A stretch of DNA of 64,000 nt from Viola odorata (GCA_963691705.1 OY829543.1:48526564-48590563); one strand, 5' to 3'. Positions 44,681-55,248 are shown, numbered from the stretch's first letter. The notes: generated from the letters alone by a model not told the origin. Made by a program: numbers and translations.

Positions 44681-46825
44681 TCAACTCTCCTGCCCTTTAT
44701 AGCCATTCGATCTAGCTAAGCGAAAGCCCTCGTCATTAAGATCAGCAGAGTTTCGCAAAAAAATGTCAGAAACGACATCACCTTTGTAAAATTCATCTCC
44801 ATGAATCTCCACAAAGTAGTCAGCCATGATGGCGGTAGTCTTTTCAATATACCACTGACACTTGACTGATGTCTCTTTCTCAAGTGCCACCTTCTCTCCT
44901 GCCAAGGCTGTCCTCTCTTCCGCTAGGGTTGTTTTCTCTTTCTCAAGAGCAGTATTTTTCAGTTGTTCAGCTGCCAGAGCAGCGTTATACACCTTTCTTG
45001 CTCTTCCAGCAATCTCTGCTTCTCTTCTTGCTCCTTTGAAAGCTTGTCTGCGGAAGCGGCAAGGGCAGCCATTTTTTTTTGACACGTGTTCTGTATAATG
45101 GTGAAACCGAAGGAGACCGTTAAAAAGGTTAGAACGCAGCAAGTCAACTTACTCTCTATCTCCCTCAGCGGCAAAAGTGCTTCGTTCCTCGGGAGACGTT
45201 AGCATATGGGCAACCAAGAATGAAGCAGTGAAGCTGAGTTATCGCCCCCCATGGCCGCGATTCCTGAACTACGCAGCGTAGTCATATCCACTTGATGAGT
45301 GATAGGCCCAGTGGTGTTAAATGAGCTTACATCGGCCAAGAGGTTGGACACTACTGTTCCCTCCCCAAAGCGTTTAAGCACGGAAGTGTCAGAGGGAACA
45401 AAAACCACGGCAGCAGGAGAAGGAGGTTGGTTTGTAGAGGAACCCCCCTGGGGCCCGAAAGCCTCATGGGGTTGATAAGAAGAGAAGCCTGACAGGTCAT
45501 CATTATAGACCACGTTAGAAGAAAAATGTTAAACCTCCGAACCAAACGAAGGCGGAGAAGTCTCAAAAGGCCCAGGAATGGCCAGGTTCCAAAAAATGGT
45601 GGTGGTCTGGTCCGGAGGAGGTGCGGAAGAGTCAAGGATGATTTGAGGCCTCTCTCCAATATCAACTTGACTTGAGGACAGGCTTGTGCCTGCTTCATCG
45701 GGCCTCTGCCTTTTCCTTAATTGATTCAGAATATGCCACAAATCCATATTGCCCCGTGATAGCGAAAGGGTAGAGGCACCAGAAGTATCCTATGAAGAAA
45801 AATAATCACTGGAAATGAAAAATAAAAGAAAATGCAGAAAGATATTGAAAAACAGCGTAAGAGGTATAACGTAGCGTTTGCAGTTACCGTCTCAGCGATA
45901 GGTGCTTCTAAAGAGGCGGCCGCGTCTGAAGAAGGTGGGAGGGTGGCAATGCTCCTTGTCTTCCTTTTCTTCTTTCCTTTAGCGGAATCCCTGGGAGCGA
46001 CTGTCCGAACAGGAAGAGCAGCGATTGATATGACAGGAATACCAACAAGAATGGTGTCGGTTTCCTCGTCAACTGAAGTAGAAGATGTGTGGGGAGGAAT
46101 CGAAACGGTAACAGGCGGAACAACTGAAGTGGTGGCGATATTGACAGCCACGACCATTGGATCAACCGCCTCTCTTTGTCGAAGCCTCCTTAAGCGCCTC
46201 CTAACGCTCTCGGGAATGTACTCGGGATCAGTCACTGTAAAAGCATAAGACATCGTTAGCGTTAGTACTAATGCTGAAAATCAGAAAAAATGACGTGATA
46301 CTCACGTCTAACGCAGGCTCGGATATCGGTCCCGCAGGCCAGAAGGCAAGTGTGAACGCTAATTTCCAGTTTGAGTAACGTATCAAACCAGCCTTGTTCT
46401 GTCTCATTAAGAGCCTCCCGGCACCAAGCATTGTCCTTGACACCCTGGTTGAAACCAGACCGCCACCTTGGATCCGGAAGCTCGAGAGTCTCAATAACAA
46501 AAAACTACTCTTTCCATTTATCGATGGAAGACTCTAAATGAAGGAGTTTCCAGGTAAAGTTCTTGAGTGAATCGTCATCATAACGGGGTGATATCGCTAT
46601 CACACCCAGACGGTTATACATCCGAAACAAAGACTTGAGTAATGCAAGGGAAGGAGAGGTAATTCCCTTGTACTTGCAGAGTTCTAGAAATGCATAAACG
46701 CCGCAGTAGGCATTTGGAGCCAATTGAACAGGGCTCAGATCCAGAGAAGTAAGCAGCTCTTGGATAAAAGGGTCAACCGAAAACCGGAAACCGTAGCAAA
46801 ATAACTGGGCATACAAGATTCTGCG
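44681..46825 (-). pseudogene. Host antisense gene 2 (gypsy-type transposon domain, coiled coil), 3' portion
   Basis: Continues the gene begun at 63025-62831 beyond the inserted element. Rest of exon 1: 46825-46306 (RILYAQLFCYGFRFSVDPF, YCGVYAFLELCKYKGITSPS); one TAG at ~46505 after DKWKE. Intron 1: 46305-46235 (GTGAGT...TTTTACAG, 71 bp). Exon 2: 46234-45888 (TDPEYIPESVRRRLRR; basic stretch GKKKRKTRS). Intron 2: 45887-45790 (GTAACTG...CTTCATAG). Exon 3 starts at 45789 (DTSGASTLSL, RKRQRPDEAG) and is broken by frameshifts after ~45520. It still shows the motif HQVDMTTLRSSGIAAMGG near 45285 and a coiled coil (LEKEKTTLAEERTALAGEK). Splice sites match those of 52887-55248. Confidence 0.8.
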
Positions 46826-47351
46826 TGATAAGATTGAATATCGATCTTGTAAGATTCGGAGTCGTGCCTGATCGAAACGGTGGCGGTCGGTGCCGGATGT
46901 ACCTGCAAAGCGCCGGAGGGGGGGCTCCGGCGTAGACACTCCGATGCTTAAGTCAGTTCGGGTTTCAAAAATAACAGAGGTTCGTCTGAGTGATCTTGAT
47001 CTTACCTTCAGATTGGAAAAGTAGGGGTATTTATAGGCCTATTCGGCGATACCTGGCGATAACGATCCAGGCGATGTCTAATGGTGACGTCACAAGCGAT
47101 ACCGACGGATGACGTCATGAGCGTATCGTACGGGCTGCCGGGAGCGATAAGCTCGTGGGTCCCTAGGATGGGATGGTGTCGTGCGTATAGAGTCGCGTGA
47201 GTCCCCCCCCCCCCCCACTGATGTCGACCATCCTAGGAATCCTTCGCTGATTCTCGGGCGATATGAAGGTATCTTACGGGTCTTATGGGAAATCGTCCTG
47301 GCGGGAGCGGCAAGCGTGGTAGCACCGTTAGAGCTGTCTTGATTGTTATCA
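46826..47351 (-). repeat. Nested Tat 3' LTR (526 bp)
   Basis: TGATAAGATTGAATATCG...TTGATTGTTATCA. It contains a C run of about 15 at 47202-47216 that is 8 long in the other LTR. In pol sense it lies downstream of the antisense cassette, so it also sits upstream of that cassette's first promoter. Confidence 0.93.
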
Positions 47352-48237
47352 TAAGCCCAACTGAAAACGAGCCCGAGTGTTTACCAAGGGCTATCCATGT
47401 CTGAAATCTTATATGAAACTTGTTCTTTCGTGGGGCGGTATGTCTGCAGGATCTCTGAGTTTCTTTGACTGCTCGACGTTAACCGTGTTATGTGATGAGC
47501 TGGAACTTAGTTCTGAAGCTTTCCAGTGAACAAGCGGATTCCTTCCTTCATTCTTATTTAGAGACCTGTTTTTCTAAGGCGTTAAGAGGTCCACGAGAGA
47601 CGCTACTATTATGCTCGTGATCATAAGGGCATTGCTTTCGCCCAGTGATGTTAGTCTGTTTGGCCTCTTGTCAGGGCTTACGGAGTCTCAACTTTATTCA
47701 CGTCATAGTAGGGCTGCTGATGGGTCATTTGTGATACCGCGAAGGACTGCAACTAGGTCATGTCGTGGATTTGCATTCATTCCAGGTCCATCATCCTTTC
47801 AAGTGTACTGAAAACACACGGAGGAGATAGGCATTTATAGAGAAGTTAGTAAACTTTGTACTTACAGGAGTTTGAGGTCACGCGGGCCCTGTTCTCCTCT
47901 TTCGCTTAAGGAAACAACAATATCATCGCGGCTTTATGCCATCAGCTGCCTGCGATGTCGACGAGGTTTTACGCATCTAGGGCCACCTGCGACATCAACG
48001 CGGCCTTACACTGTGGATACGGGTAACCATATGGCTTTTGCGTAATGGCTACCCGTGATATCGTGCCTTTTGGCATTTTTCCATATTTTATCTTGCATCC
48101 TTTCGAACATCCATGTCGCGGATAGCATACGAGCATCAACCTTTGATTCTGCTTTAGGCTTATCAGTCCTTAAGGGTGACGAGACGGCTCGCCTTTTGAG
48201 GACCTCTTTGTTCTTTCCAAGGCCTCTCTTTGGGGCC
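47352..48237 (+). promoter_or_regulatory. Nested Tat: non-coding region upstream of antisense cassette
   Basis: No gene supported in 0.9 kb (the frames at 47611-47811 and 48055-48306 have no counterpart in the left copy). It carries repeats of TGCGATGTCGACGAGG-like words at about 47950-48010, also present near 2890-3000. It is conserved with 2654-3589 and is the probable promoter-bearing region for the first antisense gene. Confidence 0.45.
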
Positions 48238-48244
48238 TATAAAT
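48238..48244 (+). promoter_or_regulatory. TATA box of small antisense ORF a
   Basis: GGCCTATAAATTGGGG lies 56 bp before the ATG at 48294 and is conserved in the left copy (2647-2653). Confidence 0.6.
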
Positions 48245-48293
48245 TGGGGAACTTTCTCCACCCACGTTCTCCTCATCTCTGGCAATTCACATC

Positions 48294-48671
48294 ATGGATC
48301 ATTTGACTAAGAATTTCCTCCTTTCCAAGGGCCATTCTCTCAAGAACCTCAATGATGGCGACGTCGGGTTCCTGGAGAACATGCTAGTCAAGACCTCTGA
48401 GGACATCCTGGAGCTGCAAGGAATGCTGACCCCTCTTCATTCCAGGCTGGGAGCCACGTCTCTGGAGGATTTCAGTCCTTTAGAGAGCGTGTCAAAGCTG
48501 GCTGCCTCCATCGCTCGGATTCAAGTGGTGATTGCCATGTTGCAGCAGCGCAAGGATATGCTGGGGTGCTGCCTGAAGGGGATGAGAGCCACCTCCCATG
48601 ATCTGATTCTGGTCATGGATTCTCTGAGAGACCTTCCCGAAGTGCCTGAGGACGCTGGCTCTGACGCCTGA
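48294..48671 (+). CDS. Small antisense ORF a (125 aa, helical)
   Basis: Intact frame MDHLTKNFLLSKGHSLKNL...VPEDAGSDA. It is predicted mostly helical, with regularly spaced leucines (FLENMLVKTSEDILELQGML) and MLQQRKDMLGCC. The start follows a TATA box by 56 bp and the frame is followed by AATAAA at 48745-48750, so it looks like a short independent transcription unit antisense to gag-pol. The left copy (2220-2612) is alike apart from one stop. No known domain is recognised. The function is unknown; possibilities such as a Gag- or RNA-interacting accessory protein are guesses only. Confidence 0.65.
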   Translation: MDHLTKNFLLSKGHSLKNLNDGDVGFLENMLVKTSEDILELQGMLTPLHSRLGATSLEDFSPLESVSKLAASIARIQVVIAMLQQRKDMLGCCLKGMRATSHDLILVMDSLRDLPEVPEDAGSDA

Positions 48672-48744
48672 TAGTGATGGCTCCCTTTGGGCCTTTTCTC
48701 TTTTCTTCCTGGCATGTAAATGTACTTTCCGGCCACTAGGCCAT

Positions 48745-48750
48745 AATAAA
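48745..48750 (+). terminator. Polyadenylation signal after small ORF a
   Basis: GGCCATAATAAATAAACTG, 74 bp after the stop codon; the same sequence follows the left copy. Confidence 0.5.
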
Positions 48751-49066
48751 TAAACTGGTTTTAGTACGCCGTTTTGCAACTGTTCTTCTTCTTTAATGCG
48801 CCCTTTGTCTTTTTTTTTCTTGGAGATATTCTTAGCCCAACTGAAAACGGTTCAGCCACTGGGTGGTTTTCTGATTGGTTGTTCAGTATTAAATCTACGT
48901 CGTTGTTGTCCTGGCAACTGATTGGGCGATTTTGCGGTTTTCCTCGATCATGGGAAAATCTCAACAGGCGTGACTGTAAATCCATATCTGCACTTCAGGC
49001 TATACACGTGTCTTCTCTCAAGAGTCGGGTTGGAAGATCGAAGATCCTTTTTCCCAATTTTCTGGC

Positions 49067-49074
49067 TATTTAAA
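49067..49074 (+). promoter_or_regulatory. TATA-like box of small antisense ORF b
   Basis: GGCTATTTAAAGGATC lies 69-76 bp before the ATG at 49143. Conserved at 1823-1830. Confidence 0.5.
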
Positions 49075-49142
49075 GGATCTTCTTCCCCTCGTTACTCTTC
49101 GTCTCCTTGCTGTTTTTTCCTTTATTAATATTCTGTGATCTC

Positions 49143-49574
49143 ATGGCTGATTCTTACTTTTTAGATACGTTCGCTCGAGATTCTCCACCAACTCCTCCAA
49201 CTTCTCCTGACTCAGATAATCCTCCTCCGTCGCCTCCTTGGAGGCCGCCTGTTTGCCGACGGTGTCGCAAGAGGCGGAGGAAAGATGCTGCGAAGGCATC
49301 TACATCGTTTTTTGATTCTCTTGCTTCTTTCTCTTCGAAGGGGAAAGAAACGTCTTTCCTTTCTAACGAGTCACCGCCAAGGGCTCTTTCCGCCTGTTCA
49401 GCTGTTAAAGCGGTGTCGCCGTCTGTCAAGGAGGAGTCGGATCAATCATCCACACGCGTGGGGGAGAAGGTTAAGGAACCTTTCCCTTTCGCTGGCGAGG
49501 ATCCATCGCTTTTAAGTGAAGATGATGATGACGTGGTCTACTGCTACGGTATCTCCTGGTCTGACGGCGAATAG
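49143..49574 (+). CDS. Small antisense ORF b (143 aa, proline-rich and basic)
   Basis: Intact frame MADSYFLDTFARDSPPTPPTS..., then proline-rich SDNPPPSPPWRPP, a basic block CRRCRKRRRKDAAK (likely nuclear localisation signal), a Ser-rich middle and an acidic tail (SEDDDDVVYCYGISWSDGE). The start ATG is the one shared with the left copy (1753). AATAAA occurs about 35 bp after the stop. Both copies are open. The tail is the best conserved part and may be an interaction motif. No family is recognised; function unknown. Confidence 0.65.
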   Translation: MADSYFLDTFARDSPPTPPTSPDSDNPPPSPPWRPPVCRRCRKRRRKDAAKASTSFFDSLASFSSKGKETSFLSNESPPRALSACSAVKAVSPSVKEESDQSSTRVGEKVKEPFPFAGEDPSLLSEDDDDVVYCYGISWSDGE

Positions 49575-49833
49575 TTGGGCATACCATGCCTCTTTGTATG
49601 GCTTTCCCAAATAATAAAATGACATTTTTATTTCTTTTCGCTCTTCTGCCGCTTTTCATTCTTTATGTTTCCAGGGTTATCGCGGGAGTAGGCCTTTCGC
49701 TTGACGCAACCGCCTTTCGGTTTTCAGTCAGTAACTTTCTTCTCCCAAAAGACATTGATGACTGTCCACGCGTCCTTTTTCCATTCTGCACTTGTTTTAT
49801 TTTTACAGGCTGTTCCTTTTCTAGGTTTAACTT

Positions 49834-49841
49834 TTATAAGG
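49834..49841 (+). promoter_or_regulatory. TATA box of antisense gene 1
   Basis: CTTTTATAAGGAG about 190 bp upstream of the ATG at 50029. Left counterpart at 1054-1059. Confidence 0.45.
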
Positions 49842-50028
49842 AGTTTACTCTTCTCTTTTAGTATTTTTTGCTAATATTTCGAAATTCTTCGTATTTCCTT
49901 TCTTCTGTGCTTCTTTCTTCTCAAGGGATTTTACTGCAATTGCTCGCCGGTGCCGACGGCCGATTCACTGGTTCTCTGCTCCAGGTATTTTGCTTCTCTG
50001 TTGCCATAGCTTTACTTTCCATTCCATT

Positions 50029-52270
50029 ATGTCTCGCGTTAGGCCCTCTGCAATTATCGAAAATCCTCTAGATCCCGAAGTCAGGAGAGCTCGTAGTGTT
50101 TTTGATTGTAATGAGGTTTTGAGGGATGAGTTAGAGGAGAACGGTATCACTTTTCCCACGGGATATCGCCCCTTTGTCCCATTGAAAGATACTCGGCTCA
50201 CTGATGCCATATGGGGGACGTTCCGGTTGGTTTATTTCAAGATGTTTACCTACGGGTTTCGTCTCCCGCTTCATACTTCTCTGATGAAACTGCTAGACCA
50301 TTACGATCTCAATCCCGTTCAAATAACCCCACCTTCCTGATGTGGGCTTTACGCCTTTCTTCGCTCGTGTGAGATGAAGCATATTTTCGCTCCATCGCTC
50401 GATCTGTTCCGCACGTTTTTCACTTTGAGGTGTCACAACTGCTTAGTGGATATTACCCCAAGATGGAATGGTGCTCTTGTCCGATTTTTCTGGCGGAATT
50501 TTCAAGGTTTCGAAGAGAATGTGGACAACTGGAAAAATGGCTTCTTCACCCTTCGCTTGCCCTCTCGGTATTGGCGCGGTGGTTTCAACCGAGAGATTAC
50601 TAGTGCCGCTTGGCGAGAACCAGATGTGCTGTCTAGTATGGATGTATCCAATGTTAACGCCTTATTAGAAATAGAAGGGCCTTTCCGCATTCGGGAATTT
50701 GCTCGGTTCAGGCCTTTGTCAGAGTGTGTCGTTGGTGAGTCTTTTCTTTTATCGCCTTATCGCTTCGACTTTCTTGTCATATTAAAATATTTTATCGGCA
50801 GGTAACGCTGAGGGTGGATCCTCCGAGGAAAGTGACATTCCTCTAAACGTGGTGCCGCTTTAGACATTACCTCCTTCTCCTCCACCCGAAGGCTCTAGTC
50901 GTCCGCCTATTCCGCCGCGAGGAAGGAGAAACAAAACCGTCGCGACACACAACACATCTGCCCGACCTTCTCGTTTCCTTGAGAATTGGCTACCGTCTCG
51001 CGGTAAGGGAGTGGCCCCAAGTAATCCCGTGATTGAAGAGGTTGACAGTGATAGCGGAAGCATGGATACTGGTTCCGAGCTGCGTCATGCCACCCTTGCC
51101 CAACGAATGAAACTTAGGTCCAGAAAAGGTGATCCTGCAGCAGAGTCAACCGAGGACGATAACGAAGAGATCGCTACTAAAACGGAGCGTCTCGTAAAGA
51201 GAGTTCGCAAAGAGAAATCTGACCCACTAGTTCCTTCCGTGGAGGAAATCAATGGGGTTCCTTCCGAGGAGGTTGACGCCTCGCACGTTACGGGTCCCTT
51301 GCCAGTGACGGAAGTTAGCAAGGTGCCCTCTACCATTCCTCCTAAGTTTAACGAGGCTTCGGCAGCGGTGGGCTCTCCCTTGGTGTCTGGCGGTCCTAGC
51401 TCCCTTATTCGCTCCTTTATTCCAGATGTGAGCTTACCAACTCTGAATCCCATCTCTCCTCCCCCACGGAAGCCTCAGCCTTTGTTTCTTTCTTTGATTT
51501 CGGGCATTGGTGATTCTGCAAAAAATTGCTCTCCTCCTTATATCGCCAACCTTTCCCCTCAAGGTCTTCAAGGCCCCATTGCTTATCAGCTGGACTTGTC
51601 TTCCCTTGGTACCGACGGTCTCCGTGCTTTAGGGGTATCGGACCCGTCATCGCGAGAGGAACCAGTGGGCCCGATAGTGGGGCAAATGTTTACTTCTTCG
51701 AAGGACAAAGAAGAGTTCTTGCGGCGTCCTCCCGATGTACGCCATTCACGTCTTCTGACTGACATGCTGACCTACTTCCGCGAGTTAAACTACTTTTTTG
51801 AGGATCATCGTGACAAGGTTCAACCTTCTTTTGATTTAAAGGGAGAACTAGATGCTGCTTTAGGGAAGGTAACGGAGCTGTCGCAGCTTCAGGAGCGGAC
51901 CCGGGCGGAGTTGGACGACTGTCGCTCTGAGCTTGCTCGAGAAAGATCAAAAGGGAAGGCTAAGATAGACCTTCTGGAGGCGGAATTGGTGGTAGCTGAC
52001 AGAAAGAATATCTTCCTTCGCGAAGAGATAGCATCTCGTGATGCGGATTTAGCCAAAGTGCCTTCAAAGATAGCCTGGTGGAAGAACAAGACCATGGATA
52101 TTTGTATCGTTGAATTTATGAGTCTCTATCGCCAGGGAACTGTTGACTCGTCAGTGCTGACCGATTACGCTTCCAAGAGACTGAAGGATTTGGGCGAAGG
52201 TGAGAGAGATCTTCCTTCTTTTGGAGAAAAGCGGAGGAATGGTGATCGCGATGCTCGCGAGGGCCCATGA
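50029..52270 (+). pseudogene. Antisense gene 1: spliced, gypsy-type transposon domain plus coiled coil (~724 codons, two stops)
   Basis: Exon 1 is 50029-50734, the intron 50735-50801 (GTGAGTC...TATCGGCAG, 67 bp) and exon 2 50802-52270; the joined length is a multiple of three. The N-terminal ~190 residues match PF04195-type proteins (WGTFRLVYFKMFTYGFRLPL, FFWRNFQGFEENVDNWK). Next come a proline-rich segment (LPPSPPPEGSSRPPIPPRGR), basic and acidic patches (KRVRKEKSD), and the motif YQLDLSSLGTDGLRALG near 51593. A coiled coil follows (RAELDDCRSELARERSKGKAK, near 51900) and a final helical part (YASKRLKDLGEG). Two stops break it: TGA at 50338 for Trp and TAG at 50861 for Gln, both present as sense codons in the left copy. 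The family's function is unknown. Splicing is inferred from frame restoration and from conserved splice sites in the left copy. Confidence 0.8.
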
Positions 52271-52711
52271 TTAATCGAGGTTGCTCTATTTAGAAGATTT
52301 TCCGCTTATTTGTTTCTTTGTCTTGTAATAACGCCTTGTTGTGCGACAATACTTGTATTTGATTGCTATTTGATTTTCATTCCGCCTTTTCGCGTTAACC
52401 CAACGCTATTCTTTTAATCAACGCCATCTTGCGTTATCTCCTTTCTTGCGATATCGCTCTTGTTTTTCCCAAGAGATAGTACCTTATTTTCAGAGCATTT
52501 AATGCTTGCTATCCTTTCCTTAGAAAAGTCGTGATTGTGCAGGAACACGTGTCTATTTCTTCCAGCGTCATGGGCTAGCGTGCTTGAGAACTTTGCCTAA
52601 ATCGAGGCGTTGTAGCACTTTTCTAGGATTGCACTCATTACCTGAGTCTGTTCCTTATGCCGCTTCCACGCAACGACTGTGGCATTCGTCGTTTCGTTCG
52701 ATCATTAGGGT

Positions 52712-52718
52712 TATAAAA
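52712..52718 (+). promoter_or_regulatory. TATA box of antisense gene 2
   Basis: AGGGTTATAAAACCCAA lies 170 bp upstream of the ATG at 52887. The host copy has AGGGTTATAAAACCTAA at 63194-63210 (minus). Short palindromic flanks (GGGTTNNNNAACCC) are shared. Confidence 0.6.
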
Positions 52719-52886
52719 CCCAATATTTATTCTTTTCCCTTTTCTTTTATCATCCCACTTTATCATATTTTCTTTTAGCCGTCTTATTTTCTCCCCACTA
52801 TTCAAGGCTCTTTGAAGTGCATTTCTCTGAAGGTATTTCCTTTCTCCTCCATCGTCTTCTTCATCTTTTAATTCTTTAATTCTGCC

Positions 52887-55248
52887 ATGGCTAAGACTCG
52901 CCGTACTGAGTCGAAATCTGCCGATGAGAAAAGGATGGATATTACGGCTAGTGTTAACACATCTCAGGCCGCTCTCCGTGAGCATTTGGCCGCCCATAAT
53001 GCTGATATTCCTGATGATTATAAAACCACTGTTGCCCCTGAGTCACTACGTTTGAACAGCGTTTTGACGGGCAATCGTAGGGTTATGTATGCGCAAATGT
53101 TCCGTTATGGCTTTCGGCTTCCCATTGACTCTTTTGTCAAAGAATTGCTTGTTGCCGGCGATCTAACTCCGGCCCAACTATCCGCAAATGCATATTGTTG
53201 TGTTTATGCTTTTCTGGAACTTTGCAAATACAAAGGGATTACTTCCCCTTCCCTTCTACTGCTTAAATCTCTTTTTAAGCTGATGAAATGCCGGGGGGTG
53301 ATAACGATATCGCCCCGTTTTGACGATGACTCTCTAAAGTCTTTTACTTGGAAACTCCTCCATATCGAGTCTTCCGTTGATGCCTGGAAAAAGGAGTTTT
53401 TTGTGATAGATCTTCCTGGAGATCTTGGTTCCTGGTGGCGATCTGGGTTTAACCAAAACGTGGATGACAACGTTTAGAGCCGACCAGGGACCCTTCCGAA
53501 AAGTGAGCAAGACTGGTTAAACACATTGTTCAAACTGGAAATCAGCGTTCACATTCGTCAAATGGCTTGTAGAATGGACATTCGATCTTGTGTTAAACGT
53601 GAGTGTCGCGTTACTCCTTTCTTTGTTATCGCTGATACTAATGCTGACGCTATTTTGTGCTTTCGCAGCGACGAATCCCAACTATAAACCTGAGAGCGTA
53701 AGGAGACGCTTGAAAAGGGCTCAAGTGAGAGAAGAAAAAGAGAGAGCTACTTCCACGGAAGCAACTGACAACCCTACCGATCTTCCGGCTACTTCCGCTA
53801 CTCTTGTTCAAGTTTCCTCTTCTTCGGCCGGTGTGAGGGATTCTGACATTCCTTCAGGCGTTCCCCTTGTGACCATCGCTGCTCCTCCTGCCCAGCCTTC
53901 TTCTTCTTCCAAGTCTCCTAAGGCCATTGCCAAAGGAAAAAAGAAGAGAAAAACGAGAAGTGTCGCCGCTCTTACACCTTCTTTGGACGCGGCAGGTTCT
54001 TCAGAAGCACCTCCTCCCAACGCTGATATGGTGAGGGTGCCTTTTAGCCCCGATATGCTACCTTTCTATGTCTGTCGTTGTTTGATTTCTTTCTTTTCTT
54101 TATTTCATATCGCGTTTTTGGCAGGACACTATTGCTGTCGCTACCTCCACTCTTCCCTCAGGCGATATGGATTTGGGTTATGCGCTGACTGGCTCAAAGA
54201 AGAGACAGCGGCCGGAAGAGGAGGGTAGAAATCCATCTTCCTCTGCCGCCGAGGTGGGGAATAGACCTGCGGACGATTTTGACTCTACGGCTGTTCCCCA
54301 AGGAGGGAATCCGTCAGGATTTTTGGAGAACTTGGGCACAGGCGAGACTTTCGAGGTTTCGCCCAATTCTTTTGGTGGTCCCGTTCACGCATATTCCTCC
54401 AACATGGGATATCAGGAGGTTATGTCAGATCTTTCAGGTTATCAGCCTCATGGCGCTTATTTTGCTCCAAGGGGTTCGTCCACACAGGCTCGCTCTCCTT
54501 TTCCTCTGGCCTTCGTTCCTTCAAGCGTCCCCCTACAGGCCCGTTATGGCGAAGGAGGTACCACCTTTAACTTTGTGGCGGATCTTAGTCCGCTAGGTGG
54601 GGCCGTTACTGTGACCCATCAAGTTGCACTGTACGATCTGCGTAACACTGGTCTGGCGGCACTAGGGTTGACGGCTCGGATGAGGTTACGGCTTTATTGG
54701 CTTCCCAACTACTGGCGTCTGCGACAGAATAGGAAGCCTTCCCTTCCAAGCCCGTGGTTAACAGGGTGAACTCATTACGCTCCAACCTTTTTACAAATAT
54801 GATGCAGTTCCATTACTGGGCGAAGGAAGCGCAGCATCAGACTGCTTCTCTTTCCTCCTCTTTGGAAGAATTAGCACGAGAGCGGAATGAGAAGAAAAAG
54901 TTGCTAGAGGAGCGTACGAACTTATTGTTGGCTCATCAGAAGCAAAAAGAAGAACAGTCTGTCGCCTTGGCAGCGGAGAGGGCCAAAGTTACTGCCTTGG
55001 AGAATGAGAAGTCATCCCTGGCCAAGGAGAAAGCTGCCCTGGAGGAAGAGTTGGCCGATAGGAGCCTGTGGCATGTCGAGCAGACTGCCGCTATTTTGGT
55101 TGCTTACTTTGAGGAAGTTCACAGGGTCGACGCGTACAAACCCAATGAGGTCACTGCCGCTTTCAAACGAAGATCTGGCCACCTTAATGAGGAGGGCTTT
55201 CGCCAAGCTAAAGCGGCAGGCTGGAAATGGAGGCACCCCGAAGGTTGA
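52887..55248 (+). pseudogene. Antisense gene 2: three exons, paralogue of gene 1 (~732 codons, stops and one frameshift)
   Basis: Exon 1 52887-53598; intron 1 53599-53668 (GTGAGTG...TTTCGCAG, 70 bp); exon 2 53669-54030; intron 2 54031-54124 (GTGAGGG...TTTGGCAG, 94 bp); exon 3 54125-55248. The N-terminal domain (RRVMYAQMFRYGFRLPIDSF, YCCVYAFLELCKYKGITSPS, ESSVDAWKKEFF) aligns with that of gene 1. Then come PESVRRRLKRAQVREEKE, Ser/Pro-rich sequence with GKKKRKTRS, the motif HQVALYDLRNTGLAALG near 54618, a long coiled coil (LARERNEKKKLLEERTNLLL..., 54860-55060) and a C-terminal helical part. Breaks: TAG at 53475 for a Trp kept in the host copy, a 1-base loss near 54670, and TAG near 54731. The total is one base short of a multiple of three, as the frameshift predicts. 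Splice positions match the host copy. Function unknown. Confidence 0.8.

Larger units (their letters stand above)
37861..46825 (+). mobile_element. Host Tat-type Ty3/gypsy element, left portion
   Basis: Gag-pol on plus (37861-43399), a repeat-rich spacer (43400-44680), and the antisense gene 2 exons on minus (46825-44681). The element is split at 46825 by the 16-kb element and resumes at 62826-64000. The 5' LTR and start of gag are missing at 37861. It belongs to the same family as the inserted element, with identical gene order, but has many more stops, so it is older. The Tat lineage is indicated by two RNase H domains and by gag features such as YCKFHKAKGHSTEVC. Confidence 0.9.

Noticed and set aside
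45832..46248. 138-codon plus-strand ORF
   Set aside because: Opposite strand of exon 2 of host antisense gene 2; the minus-strand frame has the homologue.
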